Source of the DNA: Rufibacter latericius
Lineage (GTDB): Bacteria > Bacteroidota > Bacteroidia > Cytophagales > Hymenobacteraceae
Direction: 5' to 3'
NCBI RefSeq assembly: GCF_003721515.1
Contig: NZ_RJJD01000004.1
Location: 359,918-423,917, forward strand
Length of the DNA stretch: 64,000 bases
Part shown: one piece after another, positions 8,122-19,557 of the stretch
How positions within the stretch are numbered: position 1 is the first letter of the stretch
Layout of the letters: the number at the start of each line of letters is the position of its first letter
Position numbers and translations under genes: made by a program
Notes under the pieces: model-generated
Seen by the model: the letters and a program-made list of their open reading frames with translations, nothing else
What the model was told of the DNA's origin: nothing
Database searches by the model: none

Positions 8122-8757
8122 CCAGTAACCGGTAACCTCGGGCAGCTCAGTGCGAGGGTGTATCGGCATGGGAAAAAGAAGGATGATGACAGAAGACGCA
8201 GTCTGCAGTTTTGTAATTTTATTTGATGGGTGCCGATATAATCCCTGGGAAAGAACCCTGGAGCCGACACCCCGTGGAGGCGACTCAACAACGGAGTTGT
8301 TGATTCGGCAGAGCAATGTCCATTTCATTCCCATTCTCTGCCACCGGTTCTCTTGTGGGGTAAAATATCGGCACAACACAAGTTGGAATAAATGACAGAG
8401 TGATATGCTGTATAATATTAGGATTAGGCTGAAAACCCAATAAGTACCTAATGATCCAGTAAAGCTTTATGCCGACACTAAACGCTAGACGAAACCGCTG
8501 CTGAAACTCACCTAGGACCCACCTTAACTGCGAAAAGACTGCTAATTAGCGAAAAGCGCCCTTGGCGGAGCCATGCCTGAGCGGAAATGGCTATCAATGC
8601 AACAGGTGCAAACATCCTGATAAGAAATGCTACAATATGGATATGACTTGGGGAGGCATTTAGCCGCCCCGGGCATGGGCAGGGCACCGCCATGCTCTGA
8701 CTTACCTAAAAGTAACACTTAACAAGAATAACTTAGCTTTTAACAAAATCCATAAAC
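8122..8757. other. Non-coding stretch between RepA-like gene and next ORF
   Basis: No convincing gene. A GCCGA/TCGGC motif recurs (near 8164, 8232, 8276, 8369 and 8473), including a perfect 10-bp inverted pair GTGCCGATAT (8230-8239) and its complement at 8365-8374. An 81-codon frame (8150-8395) crosses these repeats and looks spurious. The position next to a RepA-like gene makes an origin or accessory recombination site possible, but this is a guess. Confidence 0.4.
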
Positions 8758-9339
8758 ATGGAAAAAAATACAGAAAACGAGCAGCAGTGGGATGAAGATG
8801 AATCTCACGAACTGATGGACCAGAAGATGAGAGAAGAGGAAGCCCACCTCGCAGAGGTGATGTTTGTAACCAGGATGTCCGTCCGGGTGGTTCAGAGACA
8901 ACTTTTTTACTACGAAATTGACTCGGATTACCAGGAGCAGACAGACCCTGGCCGCGCTGACTCCGTGGAGACGGAGCAAAGCGTAGAACTGGAGCAATAC
9001 GAAGAGCTGCTGTCCCTGGTTAGAAGACTGGAGGCGGCCCGCGCTAAAGGGACCATGACAAACGAAAGCCTGAAAGACCCTAATGGTTCGGTTAACAAGA
9101 GGATTCATGATGAGATGGGGCAGTATGGGAACGTGTTCCAGGTGGCGCAGGAGGTCCTTGAGATGGCAAAGCACGAACTGGACATGTCGTATGGGGATAT
9201 CTCGGACATGCGTTCTATGAGGGCGCGGAATAAACCCGGTTTCATGCAGCAGGATTTCCTTGCAACGCTGGATTGGAATGAAAGCCTACAGGTACTCATT
9301 GGGAAACTGCAGGAAATTCAAAAGAAGGGCTATCTTTAA
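8758..9339 (+). CDS. Hypothetical acidic helical protein
   Basis: A 193-residue protein of unknown function. It is strongly acidic at the N-terminus (MEKNTENEQQWDEDESHELM) and rich in Glu, Gln and Met throughout. Several segments look coiled-coil-like (ELEQYEELLSLVRRLEAARAKG; VFQVAQEVLEMAKHEL). It ends LQVLIGKLQEIQKKGYL. No signal peptide, membrane segment or catalytic motif. An A-rich leader precedes the ATG and two hairpins follow the stop, so it appears to be a real single-gene unit. It sits at the edge between the GC-rich integrase/RepA block and the glucan locus. Confidence 0.65.
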   Translation: MEKNTENEQQWDEDESHELMDQKMREEEAHLAEVMFVTRMSVRVVQRQLFYYEIDSDYQEQTDPGRADSVETEQSVELEQYEELLSLVRRLEAARAKGTMTNESLKDPNGSVNKRIHDEMGQYGNVFQVAQEVLEMAKHELDMSYGDISDMRSMRARNKPGFMQQDFLATLDWNESLQVLIGKLQEIQKKGYL

Positions 9340-9362
9340 GACCTACTTGTAAAGGTTGTAAT

Positions 9363-9397
9363 ACATGGCTTGGGTGCTTATGGTGCCCAAGCCATGT
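9363..9397. terminator. 12-bp perfect hairpin after 9339
   Basis: ACATGGCTTGGG (9363-9374) pairs with CCCAAGCCATGT (9386-9397) around an 11-base loop. There is no T tract after it. It lies 24 bp beyond the stop of the preceding gene. Confidence 0.5.
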
Positions 9398-9456
9398 CCC
9401 TCCGGTACGTATCCGAAAAGGGGTGCTACTCCCTACGCGACCACAGTTATAATTAC

Positions 9457-9490
9457 AAAAGCCTGTAAGCTAACCGCTTACAGGCTTTTT
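9457..9490 (+). terminator. Rho-independent terminator, 14-bp stem
   Basis: AAAAGCCTGTAAGC (9457-9470) and its exact complement (9476-9489) surround a 5-base loop and run into TTTTT-C-TTTT. The A tract on the other side makes it potentially bidirectional, separating the plus-strand gene at 8758 from the leftward glucan operon. Confidence 0.85.
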
Positions 9491-9667
9491 CTTTTCTATG
9501 CGTACACATATATGGACAACTTCTGAATACCTGCTGCCTTATATCTCTTAGAGAGACCTGTATTAAGGTGCGTAATTTTCTGCGAATCTCCCCTTTTTAC
9601 CCACCAAAGAGCCAAGAAAAAGTAGCTTGTACAAGGGAGACCTTTGTGTTTTCACCTTTGATTTACG

Positions 9668-9697
9668 GCCGATTTTCTGAAAATGCCTCCAAAACGC
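9668..9697. repeat. Copy of the dispersed TTTTCTGAAAA palindromic repeat
   Basis: GATTTTCTGAAAATGCCTCC followed by AAAACGC matches the repeat family described in the findings. It lies downstream of the glucan operon end, in a non-coding gap (9491-9808) without other recognisable content apart from the operon terminator. Confidence 0.55.
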
Positions 9698-9743
9698 AAA
9701 GTAGATTTGGCAAGGGAAAAGCAGCAGCGGGCCTTTGCAACAG

Positions 9744-9777
9744 AAACGGGTTGGCCGGAAAACCCGCCAACCCGTTT
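9744..9777 (-). terminator. Terminator of the glucan-utilisation operon
   Basis: AAACGGGTTGGC (9744-9755) and its exact complement (9766-9777) form a 12-bp stem with a 10-base loop, 31 bp past the GH97 stop codon on the minus strand. The T run after it is short. Confidence 0.65.
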
Positions 9778-9808
9778 TGGTCTTTTGTGAAGAAATTAGA
9801 ACCTGAAA

Positions 9809-11998
<2,190 letters not shown>

Positions 11999-12058
11999 TC
12001 AGTTTTGAAGGATAAATGGGGGTGAGATGTTATTATTTTAGAAGCAACACCTGATCTT

Positions 12059-14566
12059 CTATTTAGTGATGTTGACTTCTTGAGCCTTCCCAGAATCTGG
12101 CAATTTGACGTAAATAATATTACTTTCCTTATCCCAAGACCAAGCAGCTTTGAAGTCATTTTCTAAGCCTTCTTGCAGGGACTTCAGTTTGCCTTTTTTC
12201 ACCTTAGTTGAGCCAAGGGTAACAGATTTAGGTTCTTGGCTTGCGTGCAGCTTGATCACCAGATTGCGGGGCTTCGTGGAAGTGTACCCTTTCTCTTCGC
12301 GCTCGTTCACGCGCACGGTCCAGTTATGTTTACTGGTGATGCTGGTAAATTTGGTCTTCGCGTAGATGTTTCTCAGGTAATTGTTCGTTTCGCCGTCATC
12401 TTCATACAATTCAAAAGATGCGGATTGGCCCTCGCTGGCAGGAAACACCTCTAACATGATGGGGTAAGTGGGTTTCTCATGTAGGTACTGCATCAAGGGC
12501 ATCATGGGAATGATAGAGCCTTTCTTCACGAAGACCGGGGTTACGTCCAGGGGGGCATCATAGGTGATCCATTGGGAACCGTTGTAAACGGTTTTCCCAT
12601 CCTTGAAATCTATCCATTGCCCTTCGGGCAGGTACACTTTCTTAGTGACGGCGCCTTTCTCTACTACCGGGGCCACCAAGAGTTCTTTCCCGAACATGAA
12701 CTGGGTATCGGCTTTGAACGTCTCCACATCATTGGGGAACTCCAGTAGCAGAGCCCGCATGAGCGGGACACCGGTGTCATGCGCCTCTCGTCCGTAGGTG
12801 TAAATGTATGGGAATAGCTTGTATTTTAACTCAATAGCCTCTTTCGATCTCCTTTCGGCATCCGGGCCGAATAGCCATGGCTCCACGGCAGTGTTTCCTT
12901 CGTGGTGGGCGCGGCTCAATGGATTGAATACGCCAAACTGCATCCAGCGGGTATAAAACTCGGCCATGGCCGGATAATCCTTGATATCCCCGCAATAGCC
13001 CGAAATATCACAGGCCCAGAATGGAATCAACCCCATGCCCGCAGATAAACTCATAGGAATCTGGTTCGCTAATTGCCCCCAACCCTCCAGCACATCACTG
13101 CCGTTACCAGAGTCCCCGGACCATCCGAAGGTGTAGCGCTGCAGACCTGCGTATGCGGCCCTAGTCATCTGGAATATTCGCTGATTGGGATTGTGCTTCT
13201 CGAACTGTTCTTTTACTACTTTGTCCCAGGTGAGGCCGTACACATTGTGGATTTCCTCGTGCATTCCCAAGTGGTGTCTCATGTTAAGGCGGTCCACAGC
13301 ATCTTCATTGCTCCAAGCAGGTTCACCCATGTCCGTCCAGAAGCCTTTCACCCCGTCGGCCAGCGGTTTTTGCTGGTAGGTACCCCACCAATCGGCCACG
13401 CCGGGTTTGGTGAAATCCACCACGCCGCAGTTACCACCCCACGGCCAAGGCATGTCATAGGATTTCCCGGTGCGGATATCGGTGGCGAAATAACCCAAAG
13501 AATCAGCCTCGCTCCATTGCTTCTTGTTTGCTTGGGAAATCACCGGATCTTGGGAGACAATCATCTTGAACCCATCGGCGGCCAAGTCTTTCAACATCTG
13601 TTTCGGATTCTGGTAACCGCGTCCCCACTCAAAATCCTGCAGGTTCTTGGTCCAGCCTATGTCCTGATACATGATGTCGATGGGAATCTTGCGGGCGCGG
13701 TATTCTTTGGCTATGTCACGGGTCATGTCTTCGCGGGTCATAAGCCCCCGGCTCTGCGAGAACCCAAACGCCCACTTAGGCGGCATAATAGGCTTGCCTG
13801 TCAATTGGGTATAGCCCTCAATTATTTGCTTATAGTTATTACCGAAGATGAAGTAATACAGCATCTCGCCACCGGGTGCCTCAAAAGAGAAGTAGTCATT
13901 GGATTCGCTGCCCAGCTTAAACTCTGTCTTATGCGTGTTGTCAAAGAAGATTCCATATTTGTAGCTGCTCATGAAAAACGGAATACTTTTGTAGAGTGGG
14001 TCTTGGGTGGGACTGTAGCATGGTTGGTCGCTATTCCACATTTTGTAGGTCAGTCCACGTTTGTTTAATGGACCCGATTTCTCCCCTAACCCAAAGAATT
14101 GTTCATCAGCCCTCAATGACTTATACGCCACCAAACGGTCTCCTTCTTTCACTAGGCCACGATCTTTGAAATCGCTGAGTAGCAGCTTTTGGTACTTGTC
14201 AAAAATTTGAAGCTGAAAAGGGTCTTTGTTTACCCGGATGCGCAGAAAATCGGTAAAAATCTCGTACACCTGCGCCTGCTCATTAACCTGCAACGTTCCA
14301 ACGTCCTCCAGCTTCTCATTTATGACGGCGAAGGACTCATTGTTGCGCTTGAACACGCCGGTGGGTTCGTACCACACTTTCACCACTCCCCGACTGCACA
14401 GTTCCAGCAAGACTTTCTGATTATTCTGCGCGGTAAAAACTACTTGGTTGCCGGTTACTTTATACGAACTAACCTTACCAGGACTTAGGGATTTAGGCGC
14501 AGTTTGCCGGGCAAAAGCAAGACTGCTTAGCAGGAGGAACTGAAGAAATAGGAAATTGTATTTCAT
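12059..14566 (-). CDS. GH31 alpha-glucosidase, secreted
   Basis: An 835-residue enzyme with a signal peptide (LLLSSLAFA|RQT). GH31 features are an N-terminal beta-sandwich (about 30-250) with FFGLGEKSG, then the barrel with IPIDIMYQDIGW, catalytic nucleophile Asp412 in GFWTDMGEP, and acid/base Asp485 in FGWSGDSG, and a C-terminal beta-sandwich with a DDGETN turn. It hydrolyses terminal alpha-glucosidic bonds; in this setting alpha-1,6 bonds of isomalto-oligosaccharides are likely. The stop lies 69 bp before the GH97 start, same operon. Length and motifs are normal for the family. Confidence 0.93.
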   Translation of the reverse strand: MKYNFLFLQFLLLSSLAFARQTAPKSLSPGKVSSYKVTGNQVVFTAQNNQKVLLELCSRGVVKVWYEPTGVFKRNNESFAVINEKLEDVGTLQVNEQAQVYEIFTDFLRIRVNKDPFQLQIFDKYQKLLLSDFKDRGLVKEGDRLVAYKSLRADEQFFGLGEKSGPLNKRGLTYKMWNSDQPCYSPTQDPLYKSIPFFMSSYKYGIFFDNTHKTEFKLGSESNDYFSFEAPGGEMLYYFIFGNNYKQIIEGYTQLTGKPIMPPKWAFGFSQSRGLMTREDMTRDIAKEYRARKIPIDIMYQDIGWTKNLQDFEWGRGYQNPKQMLKDLAADGFKMIVSQDPVISQANKKQWSEADSLGYFATDIRTGKSYDMPWPWGGNCGVVDFTKPGVADWWGTYQQKPLADGVKGFWTDMGEPAWSNEDAVDRLNMRHHLGMHEEIHNVYGLTWDKVVKEQFEKHNPNQRIFQMTRAAYAGLQRYTFGWSGDSGNGSDVLEGWGQLANQIPMSLSAGMGLIPFWACDISGYCGDIKDYPAMAEFYTRWMQFGVFNPLSRAHHEGNTAVEPWLFGPDAERRSKEAIELKYKLFPYIYTYGREAHDTGVPLMRALLLEFPNDVETFKADTQFMFGKELLVAPVVEKGAVTKKVYLPEGQWIDFKDGKTVYNGSQWITYDAPLDVTPVFVKKGSIIPMMPLMQYLHEKPTYPIMLEVFPASEGQSASFELYEDDGETNNYLRNIYAKTKFTSITSKHNWTVRVNEREEKGYTSTKPRNLVIKLHASQEPKSVTLGSTKVKKGKLKSLQEGLENDFKAAWSWDKESNIIYVKLPDSGKAQEVNITK

Positions 14567-14762
14567 AGTAGGAACAGGAACTCGGTTATAAAAGTGTGTT
14601 TTCAGGTTAGTTTCCGAAAAGGAGGTTCAAATCAGATCATGCAGTTCCACAATCGTGTGAGAATGATAACTCATGCCAATGAGGGTATCCCCTGACTTTA
14701 CAAAATCAGCTATAGAAAAGAAATCGGCTCTGCGGCATCGCTGTTAGAACCCATTATACTCT

Positions 14763-17492
14763 CTATTGTATCTTGATCAGGCGCATATAGTCTAACATGG
14801 CGCGGTTTACCTCTCCGTTCATGTTCTCGTTGGCAGGATCTAAGGCTAGGGTCAATTCATGGCTGCCTTTCTCCAGTTTTACCTGCACTGCATTGGTAAA
14901 GCCCCAGTCTGACCACTCGTCTGTTCCCCTTTGCGGCAACACGATAGTGCCTAGGAGGCTATTGCCTTTCTTCAAGGTGCGGATAGCACATTTGTTAGAG
15001 GTATTGATAGGACCTTCACCGTTGGCGTAACGGAAGTCAACGGCATAAACGCCGCTTTCAGGCACAGACACAGTAAATGCTGGGGCCGTGTTCTTCGTCT
15101 TGCTGATTTCCACAAACCCCTTTCCTGAGAACCCTTTATATGCTTGGGTTGCCTTTGCTAGGCTGGTCTCTGCTTCATGAATGATTTGCTTCCCGTTTGG
15201 CACTACCATTATTGGCTCGGTCGCGAAGGACTCATATCCTTTGGTGTCTACAGCAACCACCTGGTACTCGGCATATTCATTGGGATTTACTTTGAACAGG
15301 GTCTTGTCTGTTTCTTTCATCCGCTGACCATTCTTAAGTACCAGATATCGTTTCACGCCCTCTGCGGTATTCCAGGAAAGCGTGGCATTAGCGAAGGTCA
15401 CTGTAGGAGCAGCCGGAGCGAACTCAACTGCCATCCGGTTCACTTTTTCTTCCCTAAAGGGCTTGTTTGCTAACACTATCTTCACTTTGTGTAGCCCTGT
15501 CAGATTACCCGAAATCTCTGAGTTGGGCAACGGCTGATTGTCTATGGTAATGGATTGGATTTGGTCACCATAGCCGTCCATTTCAATGTCCAGCACAGCA
15601 TTGCGGTATTTGAAGTTGATAAGCTGACGCTTACCGCCGAACGCCTGCGGCACCACGGGATTAAATACCAGACTATTGGCGCGATACTCCATCCCAAAGA
15701 GGACTTTATAGGTCATGCTCAGGTTCCCGGCCAGACTCCAGAGCATGTTGCTGGAATTAATCTGGGTACCAGCATAGTCCCCGTTGGTGGCCACAAAGTT
15801 TTCTTTGTTGGTAAGCCATAAGGCGGCGGGACGGTAAATGGCGCCCATACTCTCCACCAAAGCTGCTTCGTTCCCGGCTTTCGCGGCTGCCAAAGACCAA
15901 TACGACTGCACAAAGGGCCAGGTGGCGTTATTGTGGTACGGCGGAATGTTAGGAATCTGCGGATAGATGTTGGTGATCCCAAACGGAGTCACCGGGGTAT
16001 TGGCCACAATCTGTTTCTGTTTACCTCTATCTGCGATGTCAAACAGCACGCTCAAGGCCTCTCCTAGTGCTTCTGCTTTGGGAGAAAGGGTCAGATAGTT
16101 CCGTCCGTAAAGATATTGTCCGTAGTAGCCTTTCTCGGGCATCCAGAGGTAGTCATTGATACCCTGCTTCACTTTTTGAGCAATCCCCTGGTATCTGGCC
16201 GTAGCCGGGGCATCTTGCAGCAAACCCGCCATCTCTGCCAGAATTTTATTGGCTTGGTAGAAAACCGCGTTAGTACCCAAGTTCTCCGAAGCGTAAATGT
16301 CCACGGGCTGCATCCACTCAGGGTATGTCTGCTCCCTCCAATCCAGGAAAGAGGACTCGCCCCGGAACAAGCCCGTTTTAGGGTCATACACGTTCTTCAA
16401 ATCATCTTCCATAGTGTTTTTGATGATTTGATACGATTCCTGAAGCCACGCTTGGTCACCGGTCACTTTGTACAGTTCCCAAGCGGCTACGGCCCAAACA
16501 ATGCGGTCTGAAGATGCTGGATACGCGCCGCCTGTACCAGTGTCTTGGATAATACGCCCGTTTTTCACCTTACGCATAAGGCTGTACTGGGCAACCTTGG
16601 GCTGTAGGGCCGCCATGGAAAGGATGATGCTGTAGCTGATGTCCCTAGTCCAGACACCGGCCCATTCTTTCCCGGTTCTGAACGTACTGTCCGGTTCTAC
16701 GGCGTTGATCATTTCTTCCAGGGCCTGGTTGTACAAGGCATCTACTACCGGATAGTCTGATCTGTACTGAGGGAAAGCGGAGGCGTTGCGGGTCATCTTC
16801 CAGGTAGAAGCCGTGACGGTTTCATCCTGCGATGGGTTCAAAACCAAATCCAGTTCATAGATGCCGTCTTTGTCTGCATCTTTCAGTTCCAGGTTCTTGT
16901 AGTTGTGCAGGTTGTCAAAGTCCCAGGTCAGGGGAGCCGTTCCCCCGGCCACAAAAACACCCTTGAAGTCTTCTTTGTAAATTTTGTCGCCGTTGAAAGC
17001 AGTATAGAAGCCTGTTTTTGAAAACGCCTCTAAAACGGGGCGCATATCCAGCCGAATTTTTAGTTTGGTGTCAGGAGCCAAGTAGGTATTGGGCGGGATT
17101 TTGGAGCCTATAGTATTCTGGGTGCCGAAGACGATCAAAGGGGTTTCACAACCTCCATTTTCTGAGATACATGCAAAGGAATGGTCTCTGCCTGACAGCA
17201 TTTCATTGTCCTTGCCATTGATGCTAAACTTGAACTTCAGCTCGGGGCTCAGGAACTCCTTGGCCATGCTTTTGTAATTGGAGACCAGTTCTGTGGGGGA
17301 AAGCACTTTAGCCTCGAACTGGCCTTGAACAACGCGGTTCGGGTAAATGGTGTACTGCTCTGAATGGTAAATTGGCTGCTTTTGTCCAACCGGCGCTGCA
17401 GTTGCCGCAGGGCTGTTTCTTTTTTGCATCTGGCAGGCGCCAAAAAACAAAAGAGACAGCGCCAGACTTAATTGTACAGATTTGTTGCTCAT
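14763..17492 (-). CDS. Lipoprotein glycoside hydrolase with (alpha/alpha)6 catalytic domain
   Basis: A 909-residue lipoprotein (lipobox LFFGAC, Cys20). An N-terminal beta domain (about 50-235) precedes an (alpha/alpha)6-type catalytic region (about 245-650). This contains GVWTRDISYS (Asp284), comparable to the WTRD motif of glucoamylase-like enzymes, and DWREQTYPEW (Glu387), and ends with a helix run ATWPFVQSYWSLAAA. Later parts resemble a fibronectin-like domain (about 690-760) and a CBM6/35-like module (about 770-909, HEAETSLA... GVYAVDFRYANGEG... LDYMRLIKI). I cannot assign a GH family with certainty; GH15/GH63-like activity on alpha-glucan is the working guess from context. It lies between GH66 and GH31 in the operon. 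Confidence 0.7.
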   Translation of the reverse strand: MSNKSVQLSLALSLLFFGACQMQKRNSPAATAAPVGQKQPIYHSEQYTIYPNRVVQGQFEAKVLSPTELVSNYKSMAKEFLSPELKFKFSINGKDNEMLSGRDHSFACISENGGCETPLIVFGTQNTIGSKIPPNTYLAPDTKLKIRLDMRPVLEAFSKTGFYTAFNGDKIYKEDFKGVFVAGGTAPLTWDFDNLHNYKNLELKDADKDGIYELDLVLNPSQDETVTASTWKMTRNASAFPQYRSDYPVVDALYNQALEEMINAVEPDSTFRTGKEWAGVWTRDISYSIILSMAALQPKVAQYSLMRKVKNGRIIQDTGTGGAYPASSDRIVWAVAAWELYKVTGDQAWLQESYQIIKNTMEDDLKNVYDPKTGLFRGESSFLDWREQTYPEWMQPVDIYASENLGTNAVFYQANKILAEMAGLLQDAPATARYQGIAQKVKQGINDYLWMPEKGYYGQYLYGRNYLTLSPKAEALGEALSVLFDIADRGKQKQIVANTPVTPFGITNIYPQIPNIPPYHNNATWPFVQSYWSLAAAKAGNEAALVESMGAIYRPAALWLTNKENFVATNGDYAGTQINSSNMLWSLAGNLSMTYKVLFGMEYRANSLVFNPVVPQAFGGKRQLINFKYRNAVLDIEMDGYGDQIQSITIDNQPLPNSEISGNLTGLHKVKIVLANKPFREEKVNRMAVEFAPAAPTVTFANATLSWNTAEGVKRYLVLKNGQRMKETDKTLFKVNPNEYAEYQVVAVDTKGYESFATEPIMVVPNGKQIIHEAETSLAKATQAYKGFSGKGFVEISKTKNTAPAFTVSVPESGVYAVDFRYANGEGPINTSNKCAIRTLKKGNSLLGTIVLPQRGTDEWSDWGFTNAVQVKLEKGSHELTLALDPANENMNGEVNRAMLDYMRLIKIQ

Positions 17493-17616
17493 AATAGTAT
17501 GCAGGTAGGTCTTTTAAAGGGGATCTTTCAGGCACAAGTGGTCCCATGATAGGCCACGCCGAACCTATCGCTTCTTTTTTAAGCGTATAAAAAATTTGAT
17601 ATCTAAAAGAGGTAAT

Positions 17617-17658
17617 CTCTTTTCAGGGCTATTTTTAGGAAAACAGACCTGAAAAGAG
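17617..17658. terminator. Intercistronic hairpin of the dispersed palindrome family
   Basis: CTCTTTTCAGG and its exact complement (17648-17658) enclose a 20-base loop in the 223-bp gap between the GH66 stop and the next operon gene. It may be an attenuator or an mRNA end that lowers expression of the three downstream hydrolases relative to susCDE. It belongs to the palindrome family seen throughout the window. Confidence 0.55.
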
Positions 17659-17715
17659 AACTACCAGGAACAGGAGATTGCCATTGTTTGAAACCAAGGC
17701 ACTTTGGTGAGTGAC

Positions 17716-19491
17716 TTAATATTCTACCACAATCATGCTCCAATACTGTAGTTCCGGAAGCGTAAAGCTGACACTGTTACCATTCTGGGTAAAGTTTAGT
17801 GATCTGGAAGCGCCGCCGATGTTATCAGGTGACGCGCACCACACTTTCTTCACTGTTCCGGTGGCCGTGAATGTTAGCTTAGAATCTTTTACCTGCAGGG
17901 GTGCCGTCTGGATGCCTGTGTTGTCTCTCCAGTTCTGGGTTTTGGCGTTTTTGAAGTTGATCAGATGGATGACCTGATTGGTGCCAACCTGCTTGCCAAT
18001 TGCCGCTACGGCTCCAGTGGAGGCTGGCCAGTTGGCTATGCTCATTTTGCCGTTGGTAGAAGAGAGCGTCACGTTGTTGAACGTACCGCCATCGCGCAAT
18101 AGGTTTTGGTAAGCCACCAAAAAGTCATAGTAGTTGACCATGGCGTTTTTGAGGTCCTGCTTCATCACCAGATTGCTGTTGGGGAAATACTCGTTAGCTA
18201 GCATATGTTCTCCGAGTTCCAGGTGGGAACCACCAAACGCGAAGATCACGGCGTTGGTCATCAGCACCGAAGGCGTATTAAAGAAGCCTGCATTTTTAGA
18301 CAAATCGTAGTTCACGTAGGCCGCCAGTACCGTGTTCTTAGTGTTGTTGCTGAGGGTGTTGTTCTGCTTGATCAGGTTCGCCAGATCATTATAGGTGTCA
18401 AACGGACTCCAGACTTCGGTGTAAAGAAAATCGGCATTGGACTCTGCTATCCCCTGTTGCCCGTATTGGGCTACTGCGTTCAGAACGGCGTATTTGTTTG
18501 GTGCCTCAGCTTTTACCGCATTGATGAACGGCTTAAAGGTAGAAGCCAAGTTCAATGCACTCCCATCGTATTTGTAAGAAGTGCCTCTGTTGCCTAGTTG
18601 GTCCATGTGAAAACCATCAAACGCCAAGGCCTGGTACACTTTTTTGTTCTGGTTGATCAGGTATTGCTGCCAGCCGGTACTAGAAGGGTCTAGCAGGTAG
18701 ATGTTGCTTAGGAACGGAGACCCCAGCGGATGGAAATCCCTGTTAGTGCGGGTGTTGTCTTTATACACAAACCATTCCCTACTCACGCCATCTGCTTCGG
18801 CGTTATCCCACGCCCCATAGATCAAGTTGTACTGCATGGCTTTCATATTGAAGCCATGAGCGCTGCTGATGTACTTCTCAACGGTGTTAAAGTAGATATC
18901 ACGGTTGATGATGTCTTTCCATGTACTGGCCGGGATAGAGCCATTCATTGGAAGCGGCATATGATGTTTGTTGTGCCAGTCATAGAATTGGATACCGTTG
19001 ATGTGGTGCCGGTTGAGGTTGGTGGTTACTGCGTTTACCTCTGCATCATTTAGCTGCGGAAATTTAGACACAAAGCCATACCTCGGAAATTTGATCCAAT
19101 CGGAGGAAACATCCACCCCTATAGTGGCATGAATAGTTTCTGTGTCATTGGCTGTGCTGAACACCTCGGCCAGGTAACCCCTGAAATCTGTGGCGGGCGC
19201 TTTCCAGGTCCAGGTACTAGCCGTAACCGCTGCTTCACTCACCACTTGGTTCAGGTATTTGTACCTGACTTTTGCATTGGCGGGTAATTTGGAGAAATCA
19301 ACCGTAAAAGTGACGTCACTGCCAGGCGCATAGGCTGCTTTATCAGTGGAGATAGCTACGTTCCCGTACGCCGGAGTACCGGAGTTTGCCGGAACTTCAA
19401 CGGGGGTGGGGTCAGCCTCACTATTGCTTTCTTTGCAACCTAATCCTATTGACAGCACAAGCAAACAAGACCAAAAAAGTTTAGATGTCAT
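17716..19491 (-). CDS. GH66 endo-dextranase, surface lipoprotein
   Basis: The start was set at the ATG at 19491, which gives a proper lipoprotein signal (MTSKLFWSCLLVLSIGLGC, Cys19); a longer frame adds 16 residues without sense. The 591-residue protein has an N-terminal Ig-like domain (about 40-125), a barrel with GIQFYDWHNKHH, AFDGFHMDQLG (nucleophile Asp297) and LYTEVWSPF (acid/base Glu359), and a C-terminal beta domain ending LQYWSMIVVEY. These are the GH66 hallmarks. The enzyme cleaves internal alpha-1,6 bonds of dextran and so defines the substrate of the locus. It follows the susE-like gene directly and is probably anchored on the cell surface. Confidence 0.92.
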   Translation of the reverse strand: MTSKLFWSCLLVLSIGLGCKESNSEADPTPVEVPANSGTPAYGNVAISTDKAAYAPGSDVTFTVDFSKLPANAKVRYKYLNQVVSEAAVTASTWTWKAPATDFRGYLAEVFSTANDTETIHATIGVDVSSDWIKFPRYGFVSKFPQLNDAEVNAVTTNLNRHHINGIQFYDWHNKHHMPLPMNGSIPASTWKDIINRDIYFNTVEKYISSAHGFNMKAMQYNLIYGAWDNAEADGVSREWFVYKDNTRTNRDFHPLGSPFLSNIYLLDPSSTGWQQYLINQNKKVYQALAFDGFHMDQLGNRGTSYKYDGSALNLASTFKPFINAVKAEAPNKYAVLNAVAQYGQQGIAESNADFLYTEVWSPFDTYNDLANLIKQNNTLSNNTKNTVLAAYVNYDLSKNAGFFNTPSVLMTNAVIFAFGGSHLELGEHMLANEYFPNSNLVMKQDLKNAMVNYYDFLVAYQNLLRDGGTFNNVTLSSTNGKMSIANWPASTGAVAAIGKQVGTNQVIHLINFKNAKTQNWRDNTGIQTAPLQVKDSKLTFTATGTVKKVWCASPDNIGGASRSLNFTQNGNSVSFTLPELQYWSMIVVEY

Positions 19492-19557
19492 AATATGGTA
19501 ATTTGATGCCGGCCTTCCTACTGGAGGCAAGGCCGGCATTATGTAAGTGAGAGCAGA

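Noticed and set aside
8150..8395. 81-codon frame in the repeat-rich region
   Set aside because: Crosses inverted repeats, has odd composition and no ribosome-binding site; treated as non-coding.
9340..9500. Possible tRNA or att remnant before the terminator at 9457
   Set aside because: Could not fold any part into a cloverleaf or match it to another site in the window.
13073..14068. 331-codon plus-strand frame opposite GH31
   Set aside because: Shadow of GH31, no start context and no protein-like pattern.
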